From the NCBI RefSeq assembly GCF_004353925.1, contig NZ_SMOK01000010.1, positions 62,001 to 126,000 on the forward strand: 64,000 nt of DNA. The letters are read 5' to 3'. The translations under genes and the position numbers were made by a program. Positions within the stretch are counted from its first letter, which is position 1. Each line of letters begins with the position of its first letter. Below, piece by piece: positions 1 to 10,600 of the stretch. The notes under the pieces were generated by a model. It was not told the DNA's origin. It was given only the letters and a program-made list of their open reading frames with translations, and ran no database searches. Source of the stretch: Pseudomonas sp. H9 (GTDB lineage Bacteria; Pseudomonadota; Gammaproteobacteria; Pseudomonadales; Pseudomonadaceae).

Positions 1-132
1 GTGGTGGTGCTTGAAACCACCGATGAACAGCAAATTCTGCAACGTATCGATTTGATCAACAATTTGCCGGGCGTACTCAATGCGGCGTTGATCTATCACG
101 AACTCCTCGACCCCGCAGGAGACAGCGCATGA
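1..132 (+). CDS. napD: NapD, C-terminal part (chaperone for periplasmic nitrate reductase)
   Basis: The reading frame is open from the left edge and stops at 130-132, giving the last 43 residues (ending LLDPAGDSA). NapD is a small cytoplasmic protein that binds the twin-arginine signal of NapA and holds it back until cofactor insertion is complete. The visible part resembles the NapD C-terminus ([20 protein letters not shown], then [15 protein letters not shown]), and the gene sits directly in front of napA with an ATGA overlap, the usual order. The start is outside the window. Confidence 0.85.
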   Translation: MVVLETTDEQQILQRIDLINNLPGVLNAALIYHELLDPAGDSA

Positions 133-2633
133 GCATGACCCGCCGTGAATTTGCCAAAGCCCAGGCCGCAGCCATCGCAGCGGCAGCTGCCGGGCTGCCG
201 ATCTATACCACTGCCAGTAACCTGATTACCGAAGCGGATATGGTCACGCTGGACTGGAACAAAGCGCCCTGCCGCTTCTGCGGTACCGGCTGCAGCGTGA
301 TGGTCGCAACCCGCGACAACCGTGTGGTCGCCACCCACGGCGATGTTAAAGCCGAGGTCAATCGCGGCCTGAACTGCGTCAAAGGCTACTTCCTGTCGAA
401 GATCATGTACGGCAATGACCGCCTGACCCAACCGCTGCTGCGCATGAAGAACGGCCAGTACGACAAGCAAGGCGAGTTCCAGCCGGTCAGTTGGGAAAAA
501 GCCTTTGACATTATGGAAGCCAAGTTCAAGGAAGCTTTGAAGAACAAAGGGCCCAGTTCTGTCGGCATGTTTGGTTCCGGGCAATGGACGGTGTGGGAAG
601 GATATGCCGCCAACAAGCTGATGAAAGCCGGCTTTCGCAGTAACAACATCGACCCCAACGCCCGCCACTGCATGGCCTCGGCAGTCATGGGCTTCATGCG
701 CACCTTCGGCATGGATGAACCCATGGGCTGTTACGACGACATCGAAGCCACCGATGCCTTCGTACTGTGGGGCTCAAACATGGCCGAGATGCACCCGATT
801 CTCTGGAGCCGGGTCACCGACCGGCGCTTGAGCCAACCGCAGGTCAAGGTTGCCGTGCTGTCGACCTTTGAACACCGCAGTTTCGAACTGGCCGACATTC
901 CCCTGGTGTTCAAGCCGCAGACCGACCTGATGATCCTCAATTACATCGCCAACCACATCATCGAGAGTGGCGCGGTGAACAAAGACTTCATCAGCAAGCA
1001 CACTCGCTTTGCCCACGGCGCCGAAGACATCGGTTATGGTCTGCGCCCGGACAACCCGCTGGAAAGCGCGGCGAAGAACGCCGACAAAGCCAATACCTGG
1101 AGCGACATCGATTTCGAGCAGTTCGCTGCCTTCGTGCGCCCCTATACCCTGGAGCGTACCGCCAAGGAGTCCGGGGTGCCCGCAGAACGGCTCAAGGCCC
1201 TGGCCGAGCTGTATGCCGATCCCAAACGCAAAGTCGTGTCGTTCTGGACCATGGGTTTCAATCAGCACACCCGCGGGGTGTGGGCCAACAACCTGATCTA
1301 CAACATTCATTTGCTCACCGGCAAAATCAGCGAACCGGGCAACAGCCCCTTCTCGCTCACCGGCCAGCCCTCGGCCTGCGGTACTGCTCGCGAAGTCGGC
1401 ACATTCTCCCACCGCCTGCCCGCAGATCTGGTGGTCACTAATCCCAAGCACCGCGCCACGGCTGAAAAAATCTGGAAGCTGCCGGCCGGCACGATTGAAG
1501 AAAAGGTCGGTTTTCATGCGGTGCAGCAGAGCCGCATGCTCAAAGATGGCGTGCTCAACGTCTACTGGACCCAAGCCAGCAACAACATGCATGCCGGCCC
1601 TAACATCATGCAGGAGGTACTACCGGGTTGGCGCCGGCCGGAAAATTTCGTGATCGTCTCCGACGTGTACCCGACCGTGTCCGCCCAGGCCGCCGACCTG
1701 ATCCTGCCCACGGCTATGTGGGTGGAAAAAGAAGGCGCTTATGGCAACGCCGAGCGCCGCACCCAGTTCTGGCACCAACTGGTCAGTGCACCGGGTGAAG
1801 CCAAATCGGACTTGTGGCAACTGGTTGAGTTTTCCAAGCGCTTTACCACCGACGAAACCTGGCCCGCCGAGTTGCTGGCCAAATCGCCGGAATACAAGGG
1901 CAAAACACTGTTCGAGGTGTTGTTTAAAAACGGTCAGGTCGACCAGTTCCCGGTCGAGCAACTGGCCGCCGGTTTCAAAAACGACGAGGCCAAGGCATTT
2001 GGCTTCTACTTGCAAAAAGGCCTGTTTGAAGAGTACGCCCAGTTTGGCCGTGGGCATGGCCACGACCTCGCCCCCTTTGACCTGTATCACAGTGAACGCG
2101 GCCTACGCTGGCCGGTGGTCGACGGCAAGGAAACGCGCTGGCGTTACCGCGAGGGCCTGGACCCCTACGTTCAAGCCGGCACAGGAGTGCAGTTCTACGG
2201 TTACCCGGACAAGAAAGCGATCATCTTCGCCCTGCCCTACGAACCGCCTGCCGAAGCACCAGACGACCAGTATCCGTTCTGGTTAAGTACCGGGCGGGTG
2301 CTTGAGCATTGGCACACCGGCACCATGACCCAGCGGGTCGAAGAACTCTACAAGGCAGTACCCGATGCCGTGGTGTACATGCACCCCGAGGATGCCAAAG
2401 CGCTGAATGCGCGGCGCGGCAGTGAGGTAAAGGTGATCAGCCGGCGCGGCGAAATTCGCGCACGCATCGAAACCCGTGGGCGTAACAAGCCGCCGCAGGG
2501 TCTGGTGTTCGTGCCGTTTTTCGATGCCAACAAGCTGATCAACAAAGTCACCCTCGACGCCACCGACCCGATCTCCAAGCAGACCGACTACAAGAAATGC
2601 GCCGTGCGCATCGAGCTGATCAGCGTGGCCTGA
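129..2633 (+). CDS. napA: NapA, periplasmic nitrate reductase catalytic subunit
   Basis: An 834-residue molybdoprotein that reduces nitrate to nitrite in the periplasm, taking electrons from NapB. A twin-arginine signal (TRREFAK, residues 4-10) is followed by an alanine-rich hydrophobic stretch. The 4Fe-4S ligands are visible as CxxCxxxC (C48, C51, C55) plus C83. C181 in the NARHCMASA motif is the expected molybdenum ligand. The length is normal for NapA. Its ATG overlaps the napD stop, so the two are probably translationally coupled, and napB and napC follow in the same direction. Promoter and any napE/napF genes lie outside the window. Confidence 0.97.
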   Translation: MSMTRREFAKAQAAAIAAAAAGLPIYTTASNLITEADMVTLDWNKAPCRFCGTGCSVMVATRDNRVVATHGDVKAEVNRGLNCVKGYFLSKIMYGNDRLTQPLLRMKNGQYDKQGEFQPVSWEKAFDIMEAKFKEALKNKGPSSVGMFGSGQWTVWEGYAANKLMKAGFRSNNIDPNARHCMASAVMGFMRTFGMDEPMGCYDDIEATDAFVLWGSNMAEMHPILWSRVTDRRLSQPQVKVAVLSTFEHRSFELADIPLVFKPQTDLMILNYIANHIIESGAVNKDFISKHTRFAHGAEDIGYGLRPDNPLESAAKNADKANTWSDIDFEQFAAFVRPYTLERTAKESGVPAERLKALAELYADPKRKVVSFWTMGFNQHTRGVWANNLIYNIHLLTGKISEPGNSPFSLTGQPSACGTAREVGTFSHRLPADLVVTNPKHRATAEKIWKLPAGTIEEKVGFHAVQQSRMLKDGVLNVYWTQASNNMHAGPNIMQEVLPGWRRPENFVIVSDVYPTVSAQAADLILPTAMWVEKEGAYGNAERRTQFWHQLVSAPGEAKSDLWQLVEFSKRFTTDETWPAELLAKSPEYKGKTLFEVLFKNGQVDQFPVEQLAAGFKNDEAKAFGFYLQKGLFEEYAQFGRGHGHDLAPFDLYHSERGLRWPVVDGKETRWRYREGLDPYVQAGTGVQFYGYPDKKAIIFALPYEPPAEAPDDQYPFWLSTGRVLEHWHTGTMTQRVEELYKAVPDAVVYMHPEDAKALNARRGSEVKVISRRGEIRARIETRGRNKPPQGLVFVPFFDANKLINKVTLDATDPISKQTDYKKCAVRIELISVA

Positions 2634-2644
2634 GGAGCGCCGAC

Positions 2645-3130
2645 ATGCCTTTTCGAATCCTGCCGTTACTGGTGTTCGCTGTGATCGGCGCGGCCCTGGC
2701 CGCTGACATCAACTACCCGCTCGATGCCCCCGGGCCCGACGGACGGCGCCCCGGTGGCACACTGACCCAGAGCATGCCAGCACCGCCGCTTGCCAACGAT
2801 GAGAACAAAGACCTCAAGCGTGAGCGCAACTACCCCGACCAGCCACCGACCATTCCTCACAGCATTCGTGGCTACCAGATCGACATGAACGGCAATAAAT
2901 GCCTGTCGTGTCACAGTCGGGCCAACAGTGCACGCAGCCAGGCGACGATGATCAGCATTACCCATTACATGGATCGCGACGGCCAGGCCCTGGCGGCAGT
3001 GTCGCCGCGTCGTTACTTCTGCAACCAGTGCCATGTGCCGCAAAAAGAGGTGCAGCCGCTGGTGGGAAACAGCTTTGAAACCATCGACAAAATCCTGCAA
3101 GACGACGCCAACGCCACGAAAAAACCTTGA
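2645..3130 (+). CDS. napB: NapB, diheme cytochrome c subunit of nitrate reductase
   Basis: A 161-residue periplasmic electron-transfer subunit that passes electrons from NapC to NapA. An N-terminal signal peptide (MPFRILPLLVFAVIGAALA) precedes the mature protein. Two c-type heme motifs are seen: CLSCH (86-90) and CNQCH (126-130), with further histidines that can act as distal ligands. I chose the ATG at 2645 because TGAGGAG lies just upstream and the signal peptide begins there; an open frame upstream overlaps napA. It starts 11 bases after the napA stop. Confidence 0.95.
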   Translation: MPFRILPLLVFAVIGAALAADINYPLDAPGPDGRRPGGTLTQSMPAPPLANDENKDLKRERNYPDQPPTIPHSIRGYQIDMNGNKCLSCHSRANSARSQATMISITHYMDRDGQALAAVSPRRYFCNQCHVPQKEVQPLVGNSFETIDKILQDDANATKKP

Positions 3131-3139
3131 GGAGGCGCC

Positions 3140-3736
3140 ATGAAAGCACTGTTCGCCCTGCTTAAGGAATACTGGGGCATCCTCTGTCGACCGAGCGTTT
3201 ATTTCAGCTTGGGTTTTTTGACCCTGGGGGGGTTTATTGCCGGGATTATTTTCTGGGGGGGCTTCAACACCGCACTGGAAATGACCAACACCGAGAAATT
3301 CTGCGTGTCGTGCCATGAAATGCGCGACAACGTATTCGTCGAACTGAAGGAAACCATCCACTACACCAACCGCTCCGGGGTACGTGCCAGCTGCCCCGAC
3401 TGCCATGTGCCCCACGAGTGGACCCACAAGATCGCCCGCAAGATGCAGGCCTCCAAAGAGGTGTGGGGCAAAATTTTCGGCACCATCGACACCCGCGACA
3501 AATTCCTCAACATGCGTCGGGAGCTGGCCGAGCACGAATGGGCCCGGCTCAAAGCCAACGATTCGCGCGAATGCCGCAACTGCCATAACTTCGAGTTCAT
3601 GGACTTCACCCGCCAGAGCAAGCGCGCAGCGGCCATGCACTCGACCTCACTGGCCAAAGGTGAGGCCACCTGCATCGACTGTCACAAAGGCATTGCTCAC
3701 CGGCTTCCGGACATGCACGGCGTCAAGGGCTGGTGA
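3140..3736 (+). CDS. napC: NapC, membrane tetraheme quinol dehydrogenase
   Basis: A 198-residue NapC/NirT-type protein that oxidises quinol in the inner membrane and feeds NapB. One N-terminal membrane anchor (about residues 20-45) is followed by four CxxCH motifs: CVSCH (55-59), CPDCH (85-89), CRNCH (145-149) and CIDCH (178-182). GAGGAGG precedes the ATG, and the gene follows napB by 9 bases. It is the last gene of the visible nap operon, and a convergent gene ends only 4 bases beyond it. Confidence 0.96.
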   Translation: MKALFALLKEYWGILCRPSVYFSLGFLTLGGFIAGIIFWGGFNTALEMTNTEKFCVSCHEMRDNVFVELKETIHYTNRSGVRASCPDCHVPHEWTHKIARKMQASKEVWGKIFGTIDTRDKFLNMRRELAEHEWARLKANDSRECRNCHNFEFMDFTRQSKRAAAMHSTSLAKGEATCIDCHKGIAHRLPDMHGVKGW

Positions 3737-3740
3737 CGGT

Positions 3741-4190
3741 TCAGGGCGTGACCTGATAGCCCTTGCCTTGCAGGCAACTGGTGTACGCCGTGGCCGCATT
3801 TGATTCGTTGCTGCGCCGTTGCTGGCGGCGCTCCTGACGTTGATGAGCACCTCCGACCACCGCCCCCGCTGCTGCGGTTTCCTTGGCGCGGTTCTGCCGG
3901 TAGTCCTGCTTCACATCATCGTCGACACGGTCATAGATTTCTTCGTGCTGGTTACCCCGTACTTGCGCCCCGACCGCCCCGGCTGCGGCGCCCACTGCCG
4001 CGCCGCGCACCCGGCCGCCGGCCACCGGCGCTGTGTTGGTGCTGCTATTGGCGATGTTGTGACAATCGTTGATGTCGATCTGCGTCTGCTGGGAATTCTG
4101 GCCTTTGAGCGGCACCACAGTCTCGGCCAGTACCGGGGCGCTGGACAACGACACAACCAGGCACAGGCCCAGTGGCGATAATCTGTACAT
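3741..4190 (-). CDS. Exported glycine-zipper family protein
   Basis: A 149-residue protein with a signal peptide (cleavage near VLA-E, residue 22) and two alanine/glycine-rich zipper stretches (about residues 58-75, GGRVRGAAVGAAAGAVGAQV, and about 105-115, AAAGAVVGG). An Arg/Gln-rich segment sits between the zipper and a C-terminal Tyr-Thr-Ser-Cys-Leu motif that could pair with an earlier Cys. Glycine-zipper proteins of this size are usually periplasmic or outer-membrane associated and some act in membrane stress, but a role cannot be assigned here. It converges on napC with almost no spacer. Confidence 0.8.
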   Translation of the reverse strand: MYRLSPLGLCLVVSLSSAPVLAETVVPLKGQNSQQTQIDINDCHNIANSSTNTAPVAGGRVRGAAVGAAAGAVGAQVRGNQHEEIYDRVDDDVKQDYRQNRAKETAAAGAVVGGAHQRQERRQQRRSNESNAATAYTSCLQGKGYQVTP

Positions 4191-4243
4191 GATCAGCTCC
4201 GCAAGGATGAAACAACCCTATTAAGTGTAGTTCTCTCCGGCCG

Positions 4244-4314
4244 GTGGGAGCGGGCTTGCCCCGCGATTGCGGTGTGTCAGCCAGGCCGCAATCGCGGGGC
4301 AAGCCCGCTCCCAC
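4244..4314. repeat. REP pair (REPIN)
   Basis: Two REP cores face each other: GTGGGAGCGGGCTTGCCCCG, then the reverse complement after a short centre, forming a long imperfect palindrome. It lies between two leftward genes, upstream of the glycine-zipper gene and downstream of the sensor kinase. Confidence 0.95.
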
Positions 4315-4327
4315 AGGTGCAAGGCTA

Positions 4328-5626
4328 TCAGCCGCGGGGCAGTCGGATGCGGAACTGCGCGCCGCCCAATGCCGACTGACGTACGGTCAAGGTGCCGCCC
4401 TGCCCCTCGATCGCCCGCCGGCTGATCGCCAGGCCCAGGCCAAAGCCGCCGGTTGCACGGTCACGGCTGCGGTCAAGGCGGTAGAACGGCTGAAAAATCA
4501 GCTCACGCTGGTCAACTGGAATGCCAATTCCGTCATCTTCAACAGTCAACAGGCAGTGCCCTTCGGCATCCAGGCTAAGACGCAGCAACAGTTGCCGGTC
4601 ACAGTAGCGCATCGCGTTACGCACCAGGTTCTGCACCGCCCGGGCGGTCAGCCGTGGGTCGAGGATGAAGCGCGGCAAGTTGCCTTCAGCACACACCCGC
4701 CATTCGATACCTCGCCCATCCAGCTCTTCGGCAAAACTACCGAGGATGCTGTCCACCAGTTCCAGCAACGACACCTCGACGCGTTCGCGCGCCTGATCGG
4801 CGTTCTGCAAGCGGCTGTACGACAGCAACTCCAGTACCAGTTCGTCCAGCTCGCGCACATGCCCGACCAGCTCCAGCAAGCGCTTGCGGCAATGCGGCGG
4901 GACTTCGTCAAACAGCAGCACCAGGCCAAAATCCAGGCGGGTCAAAGGCGTGCGCAGTTCATGGGAGACGGCGTTTAGCAGTTCTCGTTGCTGGGTCAGC
5001 AGGCGCTCGACGTCCTGGGCCATGGTGTCGAACACCTGAGCCAATTCGCCGATGTTCGAGCGGGCGGGAATTTGCGTTCGCTCCGACAGTTGCCCCTGAC
5101 CCAGACGCCGGGCGGTTTCCTTGAGACGCTCAAGGTCACGCCAGTGCGGCCAGACCCACAACAGCAAGCAGCCCAACAAGGCGGCAACGATCAGCACGGT
5201 AACGCCCCAGGACAGCAGGTTGATGTCCATCGGGTCCGGCGGGTTACGCAACTCCACGGCCCAGGTGGCGTTCAGTGGCGCCAGGGCCGACTTGTAATAG
5301 CCCCAGTCACCCAGGCACACCACGTTTTCCCCAGCCGCCAGACGCGCCTGGTTGGCGGCAGACAGGCCAATCTGGTCGCGTCGGCGCAATTCGATTTCCA
5401 GCGGTGCGAAGTCAGCCGCCAGTTCTGCCGCGACATCGGGCCAACGCGCTTCGGGCACCTGGCGAAAGCGCTCGACGATCAGCTTCTGCACGCCCTTGGC
5501 CTGGTCCAGGTTGTAGGCAATGAAGCGCTCATGGAAGGCCCCGACAATCGCATCGGGAATCAGCAGCAGCGCACCTGCATAGGCGACGATGATCACCAGG
5601 TACAGGCGAATCAGGATCTTCAGCAT
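4328..5626 (-). CDS. Sensor histidine kinase, RstB-like
   Basis: A 432-residue inner-membrane kinase. Membrane segments are at about residues 5-25 and 138-160, enclosing a periplasmic region of roughly 110 residues. A HAMP-like linker follows, then the phospho-acceptor motif NAVSHELRTPLTR with H222, and an HATPase domain with its N box (about NLVRNAMRY) and G boxes (DDGIGIP, GFGLGLAI). The ATG at 5626 is 7 bases after the regulator's stop, so the pair is co-transcribed. Upstream in-frame sequence overlaps the regulator gene and was excluded. The neighbouring divergent RND operon is the likely target; the signal is unknown. Confidence 0.93.
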   Translation of the reverse strand: MLKILIRLYLVIIVAYAGALLLIPDAIVGAFHERFIAYNLDQAKGVQKLIVERFRQVPEARWPDVAAELAADFAPLEIELRRRDQIGLSAANQARLAAGENVVCLGDWGYYKSALAPLNATWAVELRNPPDPMDINLLSWGVTVLIVAALLGCLLLWVWPHWRDLERLKETARRLGQGQLSERTQIPARSNIGELAQVFDTMAQDVERLLTQQRELLNAVSHELRTPLTRLDFGLVLLFDEVPPHCRKRLLELVGHVRELDELVLELLSYSRLQNADQARERVEVSLLELVDSILGSFAEELDGRGIEWRVCAEGNLPRFILDPRLTARAVQNLVRNAMRYCDRQLLLRLSLDAEGHCLLTVEDDGIGIPVDQRELIFQPFYRLDRSRDRATGGFGLGLAISRRAIEGQGGTLTVRQSALGGAQFRIRLPRG

Positions 5627-5633
5627 GCCAGCA

Positions 5634-6335
5634 TCAATACTCCCACTCCAGGCGGCTGAACAGGTAGCCCTTGCCCCACACCGTCTTGATCTTGCGCGCT
5701 TCACCGGCGCTGTCGTCGAACTTGCGCCGCAGCTTGGAAATCGCCACGTCTACCGAACGGTCAGTGCCGTTGAACTCGATGCCGCGCAGCTGTTGCAAGA
5801 TCCGGTCGCGGCTGAGCACCTCCCCGGCATGGCGCGCCAGCACTACCAGCAAGTTGTACTCGCCGCTGGACAACTCCACGCATTGATCACGCCAGAACAC
5901 CGTGCGTTCGGCCAGGTCGATGCGCAAGCCGCCGACCACGATCAGGTCGGTCTCCAGACGTGGCTCGTTGATACTGCTGCGGCGCAGCAAGGTGCGCACC
6001 CGGGCCAGCAGCACTCGGGGCTCGCAGGGCTTGGTGACATAGTCGTCGGCACCCATTTCCAGGCCCAGCACCTGGTCGTGGCTGTCGTCGCGGGCGGTGA
6101 GCATGAGGATCGGCAACGTTTGTGACTCGGCGCGCAACTGGCGGCACACCTGCAAGCCGTCGAGCCCCGGCAGCATCAGGTCGAGAATTACCAAGTCGGG
6201 TTTGCTGCGTCGGGCCTCGGCCAATACGTGGTCGCCACGGGCAATCACGCTGACACAAAACTCGTTGCGTTGCAGGTAGCTGGCAATCAGTTCAGACAAG
6301 GCGCAGTCGTCTTCGACCAGGAGGATGTTGGGCAT
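5634..6335 (-). CDS. OmpR-family response regulator, RstA-like
   Basis: A 233-residue two-domain regulator. The receiver domain shows the acidic pocket (ED at 8-9), phospho-acceptor D52 in VILDLMLPG and K101 in VTKPCEP. A winged-helix DNA-binding domain follows (about 130-230; RSVDVAISKLRRK recognition helix, VWGKGYLF wing). It is the first gene of the pair with the kinase. A 157-bp divergent region separates it from the efflux operon and contains a direct repeat suited to binding an OmpR-type dimer. Regulation of the pump is inference from position. Confidence 0.94.
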   Translation of the reverse strand: MPNILLVEDDCALSELIASYLQRNEFCVSVIARGDHVLAEARRSKPDLVILDLMLPGLDGLQVCRQLRAESQTLPILMLTARDDSHDQVLGLEMGADDYVTKPCEPRVLLARVRTLLRRSSINEPRLETDLIVVGGLRIDLAERTVFWRDQCVELSSGEYNLLVVLARHAGEVLSRDRILQQLRGIEFNGTDRSVDVAISKLRRKFDDSAGEARKIKTVWGKGYLFSRLEWEY

Positions 6336-6401
6336 GAGTAGTTTGACAGGCTGGGAAAGTCAGGCAAGGATATAGGACCTCGCGCACCGTCAGCGCAACC
6401 C

Positions 6402-6419
6402 TTCACACTTTTTCACACT
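6402..6419 (+). promoter_or_regulatory. Direct repeat, candidate response-regulator site
   Basis: TTCACACT occurs twice with starts exactly 10 bp apart (6402 and 6412), in the divergent region between the response regulator and the RND operon. One-helical-turn direct repeats are the usual target architecture of OmpR-family dimers. The match to this regulator is inferred. Confidence 0.45.
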
Positions 6420-6492
6420 CGGCCTACACAGCTTAACAGTTGGACGTTGGCCTCCTGCCTTAGCATTGCCGGGTCATATAGGGAAGATCCGC

Positions 6493-7671
6493 ATGTTCAG
6501 TTCCAGCCCCGTCCGTCTGCGCGCCTTGATCGCGCTTTTGGCTGTTACCTTGCCACTCAGTGCGTGCAAAGACAGCACCCCTGAAGACGCTAAAGCGCCG
6601 CCGAGCGCCGTGAGCGTCGAAACCGTTCGTGTCCAGCCGCTGGCCATCAGCACCGAACTCAATGGCCGTATTCTGGCCCCGCGCACCGCAGAAGTTCGCG
6701 CACGCGTTGCCGGCGTGGTACTCAAGCGCGTGTATCGCGAAGGCAGTGACGTCAAACAGGGTGATGTGCTGTTTCGCATCGACCCGGCGCCCTTCCAGGC
6801 CGACTATGACAGCGCCCGGGCCAGCCTGGCCAAGGCCGAAGCCAACCGCTATCAGGCACGTCTGCAAGATGAACGCTACCGCGAGCTGATTGCCATCAAC
6901 GCCGTCAGCCGCCAGGACCACGATAACGCCCGCGCAGCCTTCATGCAGGCCGATGCGGCAGTGGCCGAAGCCAAAGCGACCCTGGAGCGGGCGCGCCTGA
7001 ACCTGGGCTATGCCACGGTGACAGCACCGATTTCCGGACGCATCGGCCGGGCGCTGGTGACCGAAGGCGCACTGGTCGGGCAAAACGAGAGCACGCCACT
7101 GGCGACCATCCAACAGCTGGACCCGATCCACGCTGACGTCACCCAATCCACCCGTGAACTTAACGCCCTGCGCCGCGCCCTGCGTGCCGGTGAGCTGCAG
7201 CAGGTCGGTCAGGGCCAGGCTCGCGCCACCCTGATCCAGGACGACGGTACGCCTTACCCGCTGCCAGGCAAACTGCTGTTCTCCGACATCAGTGTTGACC
7301 CCAGCACCGGCCAGATCACCCTGCGCAGCGAGTTCCCTAACCCGGACCTCGACCTGCTGCCTGGCAGTTTCATCCGTGTGCGCCTGGAGCAGGCGATCAA
7401 ACAGCAGGCCATCAGCGTTCCACAACGCGCAATTCTGCGCGACAGCGCGGGCAATCCACGGGTGTTGCTGGTGGACGCCCAGCAGCGTGTCAGCGAGCGC
7501 GCGGTGGTGTTGGGCAGCGTACAGAACGACCGCTGGATCGTCAGCGAAGGCCTGGCGCCCGGTGACCAGGTGGTAATCGAAGGCCTGCAGCACGTCAATC
7601 CCGGCGATCAGGTGCGGGTCGACAACCTCGGCAAGGCTGCCCCTTCCATCGTTCAGACCACTGGCCAGTGA
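6493..7671 (+). CDS. RND efflux periplasmic adaptor (membrane fusion) lipoprotein
   Basis: A 392-residue adaptor that links an inner-membrane RND pump to an outer-membrane channel. A lipoprotein signal with lipobox LSAC (C25) is present. The family order follows: barrel-sandwich half (GRILAPRTAEVRARVAGVV), alpha-hairpin (about 95-165), second lipoyl half (APISGRIGR) and beta-barrel (PGSFIRVRLEQ). The ATG at 6493 was preferred over an upstream TTG because it opens the lipoprotein signal. It precedes the transporter gene by 11 bases. MexC/AcrA-type; substrate unknown. Confidence 0.93.
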   Translation: MFSSSPVRLRALIALLAVTLPLSACKDSTPEDAKAPPSAVSVETVRVQPLAISTELNGRILAPRTAEVRARVAGVVLKRVYREGSDVKQGDVLFRIDPAPFQADYDSARASLAKAEANRYQARLQDERYRELIAINAVSRQDHDNARAAFMQADAAVAEAKATLERARLNLGYATVTAPISGRIGRALVTEGALVGQNESTPLATIQQLDPIHADVTQSTRELNALRRALRAGELQQVGQGQARATLIQDDGTPYPLPGKLLFSDISVDPSTGQITLRSEFPNPDLDLLPGSFIRVRLEQAIKQQAISVPQRAILRDSAGNPRVLLVDAQQRVSERAVVLGSVQNDRWIVSEGLAPGDQVVIEGLQHVNPGDQVRVDNLGKAAPSIVQTTGQ

Positions 7672-7682
7672 GGGCCTGATTC

Positions 7683-10600
7683 ATGCCGCAGTTCTTCATT
7701 GACCGCCCGGTCTTCGCCTGGGTGGTGGCCCTGTTCATTCTGTTGGCCGGCGCCCTGGCGATTCCGCAATTACCCGTCGCCCAGTACCCCGACGTGGCAC
7801 CGCCGCAAGTCGAGATCTATGCCGTTTACCCCGGTGCCTCGGCACAGACCATCGACGAAAGCGTGGTCAGCCTGATTGAGGAGGAGCTTAACGGTGCCGA
7901 CAACCTGCTGTACTTCAGTTCCCAGAGCAGCCTGGGAAGCGCCACCATCACCGCCACCTTCGAGCCTGGTACCAACCCTGACCTGGCCCAGGTAGATGTG
8001 CAGAACCGCTTGAAAGTGGTGGAGTCGCGCTTGCCGCGGCCGGTCACCCAACAAGGCCTGCAGGTCGAGAAAGTATCGACCGGCTTCCTGCTGCTGGTGA
8101 CCCTCACCGCTGAGCAAGGCAACCTGGACGAAGTCACCTTGAGCGACTTTCTGGCGCGCAACGTGATGAACGAAATCCGCCGCCTCAAGGGTGTCGGTAA
8201 AGCGCAGTTGTATGGTTCAGAACGGGCCATGCGCATCTGGCTCGACCCTCAGAAGCTGATCGGCTTCAACCTCACCCCCGATGACGTCAACGACGCCATT
8301 GCCGCGCAGAATGCCCAGGTTGCGCCTGGCAGCATCGGCGACCTGCCGACCACCGGCAGCCAGGAAATCACCGCCAACGTGGTGATCAAAGGGCAGTTGA
8401 GCACCGTGCAGGAGTTTTCCGATATTGTCTTGCGCGCCAACCCCGACGGCTCGCGGCTGACCATCGGTGACGTCGCCCGGGTGGAAATCGGCAGCGAGGA
8501 ATATCAATACGGCACTCGTCTCAACGGCAAACCTACCAGTGCCTTCAGCGTGCAGCTGTCACCAGGCGCCAACGCCATGGAAACCGCAACCCTGGTGCGC
8601 GGCAAGCTCGACGAATTGTCACGCTACCTGCCAGCTGGCGCGGCCTTCGACATCCCTTACGACACCTCACCGTTCGTCAAGGTGTCGATCCAGCAAGTCA
8701 TCACCACCCTGCTTGAGGCGATGGCCCTGGTGTTCGCGGTGATGTTCCTGTTCCTGCAGAACATCCGCTACACCCTGATCCCGACGCTGGTGGTGCCGGT
8801 GGCCTTGATGGGCACCTTCGCAGTGATGCTGGCGCTGGGCTTCTCGGTCAACGTACTGACCCTGTTCGGCATGGTGCTGGCCATCGGCATTCTGGTGGAC
8901 GACGCTATCGTGGTGGTGGAGAACGTCGAACGGATCATGTCCGAAGAAGGCCTCACACCGCGCGATGCAACGAAGAAAGCCATGAGCCAGATCACCGGCG
9001 CCATCGTCGGTATCACCCTGGTACTGGTGGCAGTGTTCCTGCCGATGGCCTTCATGAACGGCTCGGTCGGGGTGATCTACCAGCAGTTCTCGGTGTCCAT
9101 GGCGGTGTCGATCCTGTTCTCCGCCTTCCTTGCCCTGAGCCTGACCCCGGCCCTGTGCGCCACCCTGCTCAAACCGGTAGCCAAGGGTGAGCATCAGCAC
9201 AAAACCGGGTTCTTCGGCTGGTTCAACCGCCGTTTCGAGCAGGTGAACACGGGTTACCAGCGCTGGGTGATCCAGGCGCTCAAGCGCAGCGGGCGTTACC
9301 TGATGGTCTATCTGGTACTGCTGGCAGGCCTGGTGTACGGCTTTAACCAGCTGCCCTCCTCGTTCCTGCCCACTGAAGACCAGGGCTACACCATCACCGA
9401 CATCCAGTTGCCGCCGGGTGCCAGCCGCGCCCGTACGGAACAGGTAGCAGCGCAAATCGAAGCGCACAACACCACCGAAGCTGGGGTGGAAAACAGTACG
9501 CTGATTCTGGGTTTCAGTTTCTCCGGCAGCGGACAAAATGCCGCGCTGGCGTTCACCACGCTCAAGGATTGGTCCGAGCGCGGCGCCGACGACAGTGCCC
9601 AGTCGATTGCTGACCGCGCCAATGCGGCCTTCAGCCAGCTCAAAGACGCCATTGCCTTCTCTGTGCTGCCACCGCCGATTGACGGCCTGGGGACCTCCAG
9701 CGGTTTCGAGTTCCGCCTGCAAGACCGCGGCGGCCTTGGGCATAGCGCCTTGATGCAAGCCCGTGATCAGTTGCTGGCCGCCGCCGAGAAAAGCCCGGTG
9801 CTGGTCAATATGCGGGAAAATGCCCTGGCGGAAAGCCCGCAAGTGCAGCTTGAGGTTGATCGCAAACAGGCCAATGCGCTGGGCGTGTCCTTTGCTGATA
9901 TCGGTAATGTGCTCAACACCGCAGTGGGCTCCAACTACGTCAACGACTTCCCCAACCAGGGGCGGATGCAGCGTGTGGTGGTGCAAGCTGAAGGTGATCA
10001 GCGCGCTCAGGTCGAAGACCTGCTGAAAATCCATGTGCGCAACAACAGTGGCAAGATGGTGCCGCTGTCGGCATTCGTCCAGGCCAAGTGGGTGACCGGC
10101 CCCGTGCAGTTGACGCGCTACAACGGCTACCCGGCAGTCGATGTGTCGGGCGAACCCGCACCTGGTTACAGCTCGGGCGAGGCCATGGAAGAAATCCAGC
10201 GCCTGGTCGACCAGTTACCCTCGGGCTTTGGCCTTGAGTGGACCGGCCTGTCGTTGCAGGAGCGCTTGTCGGGTGCCCAGGCACCAATGTTGATGGCCTT
10301 GTCGCTGCTGGTGGTGTTCCTCTGCCTGGCAGCGTTGTATGAAAGCTGGTCAATTCCGACCGCTGTGCTGTTGGTGGTGCCGTTGGGCGTGCTCGGTGCA
10401 GTACTGGCCGTCAGCCTGCGTGGCATGCCCAACGATGTGTTCTTCAAAGTCGGCCTGATCACCCTGATCGGCCTGTCGGCCAAGAACGCCATTCTGATCA
10501 TCGAGTTCGCCAAGCACCTGGTCGATGAAGGCCATGATCTGATCGATGCCACGGTACAGGCTGCACGCCTGCGTTTGCGCCCGATTGTCATGACTTCGCT

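Noticed and set aside
4244..4314. REP palindromes as rho-independent terminators
   Set aside because: Most lack a T-tract and occur in all gene orientations; only the tight head-to-head copy at 19003-19051 is placed like a terminator.
8667..10034. 455-codon antisense frame inside the RND transporter gene
   Set aside because: His/Gln-rich shadow of a GC-rich gene; the sense gene is full length and conserved.
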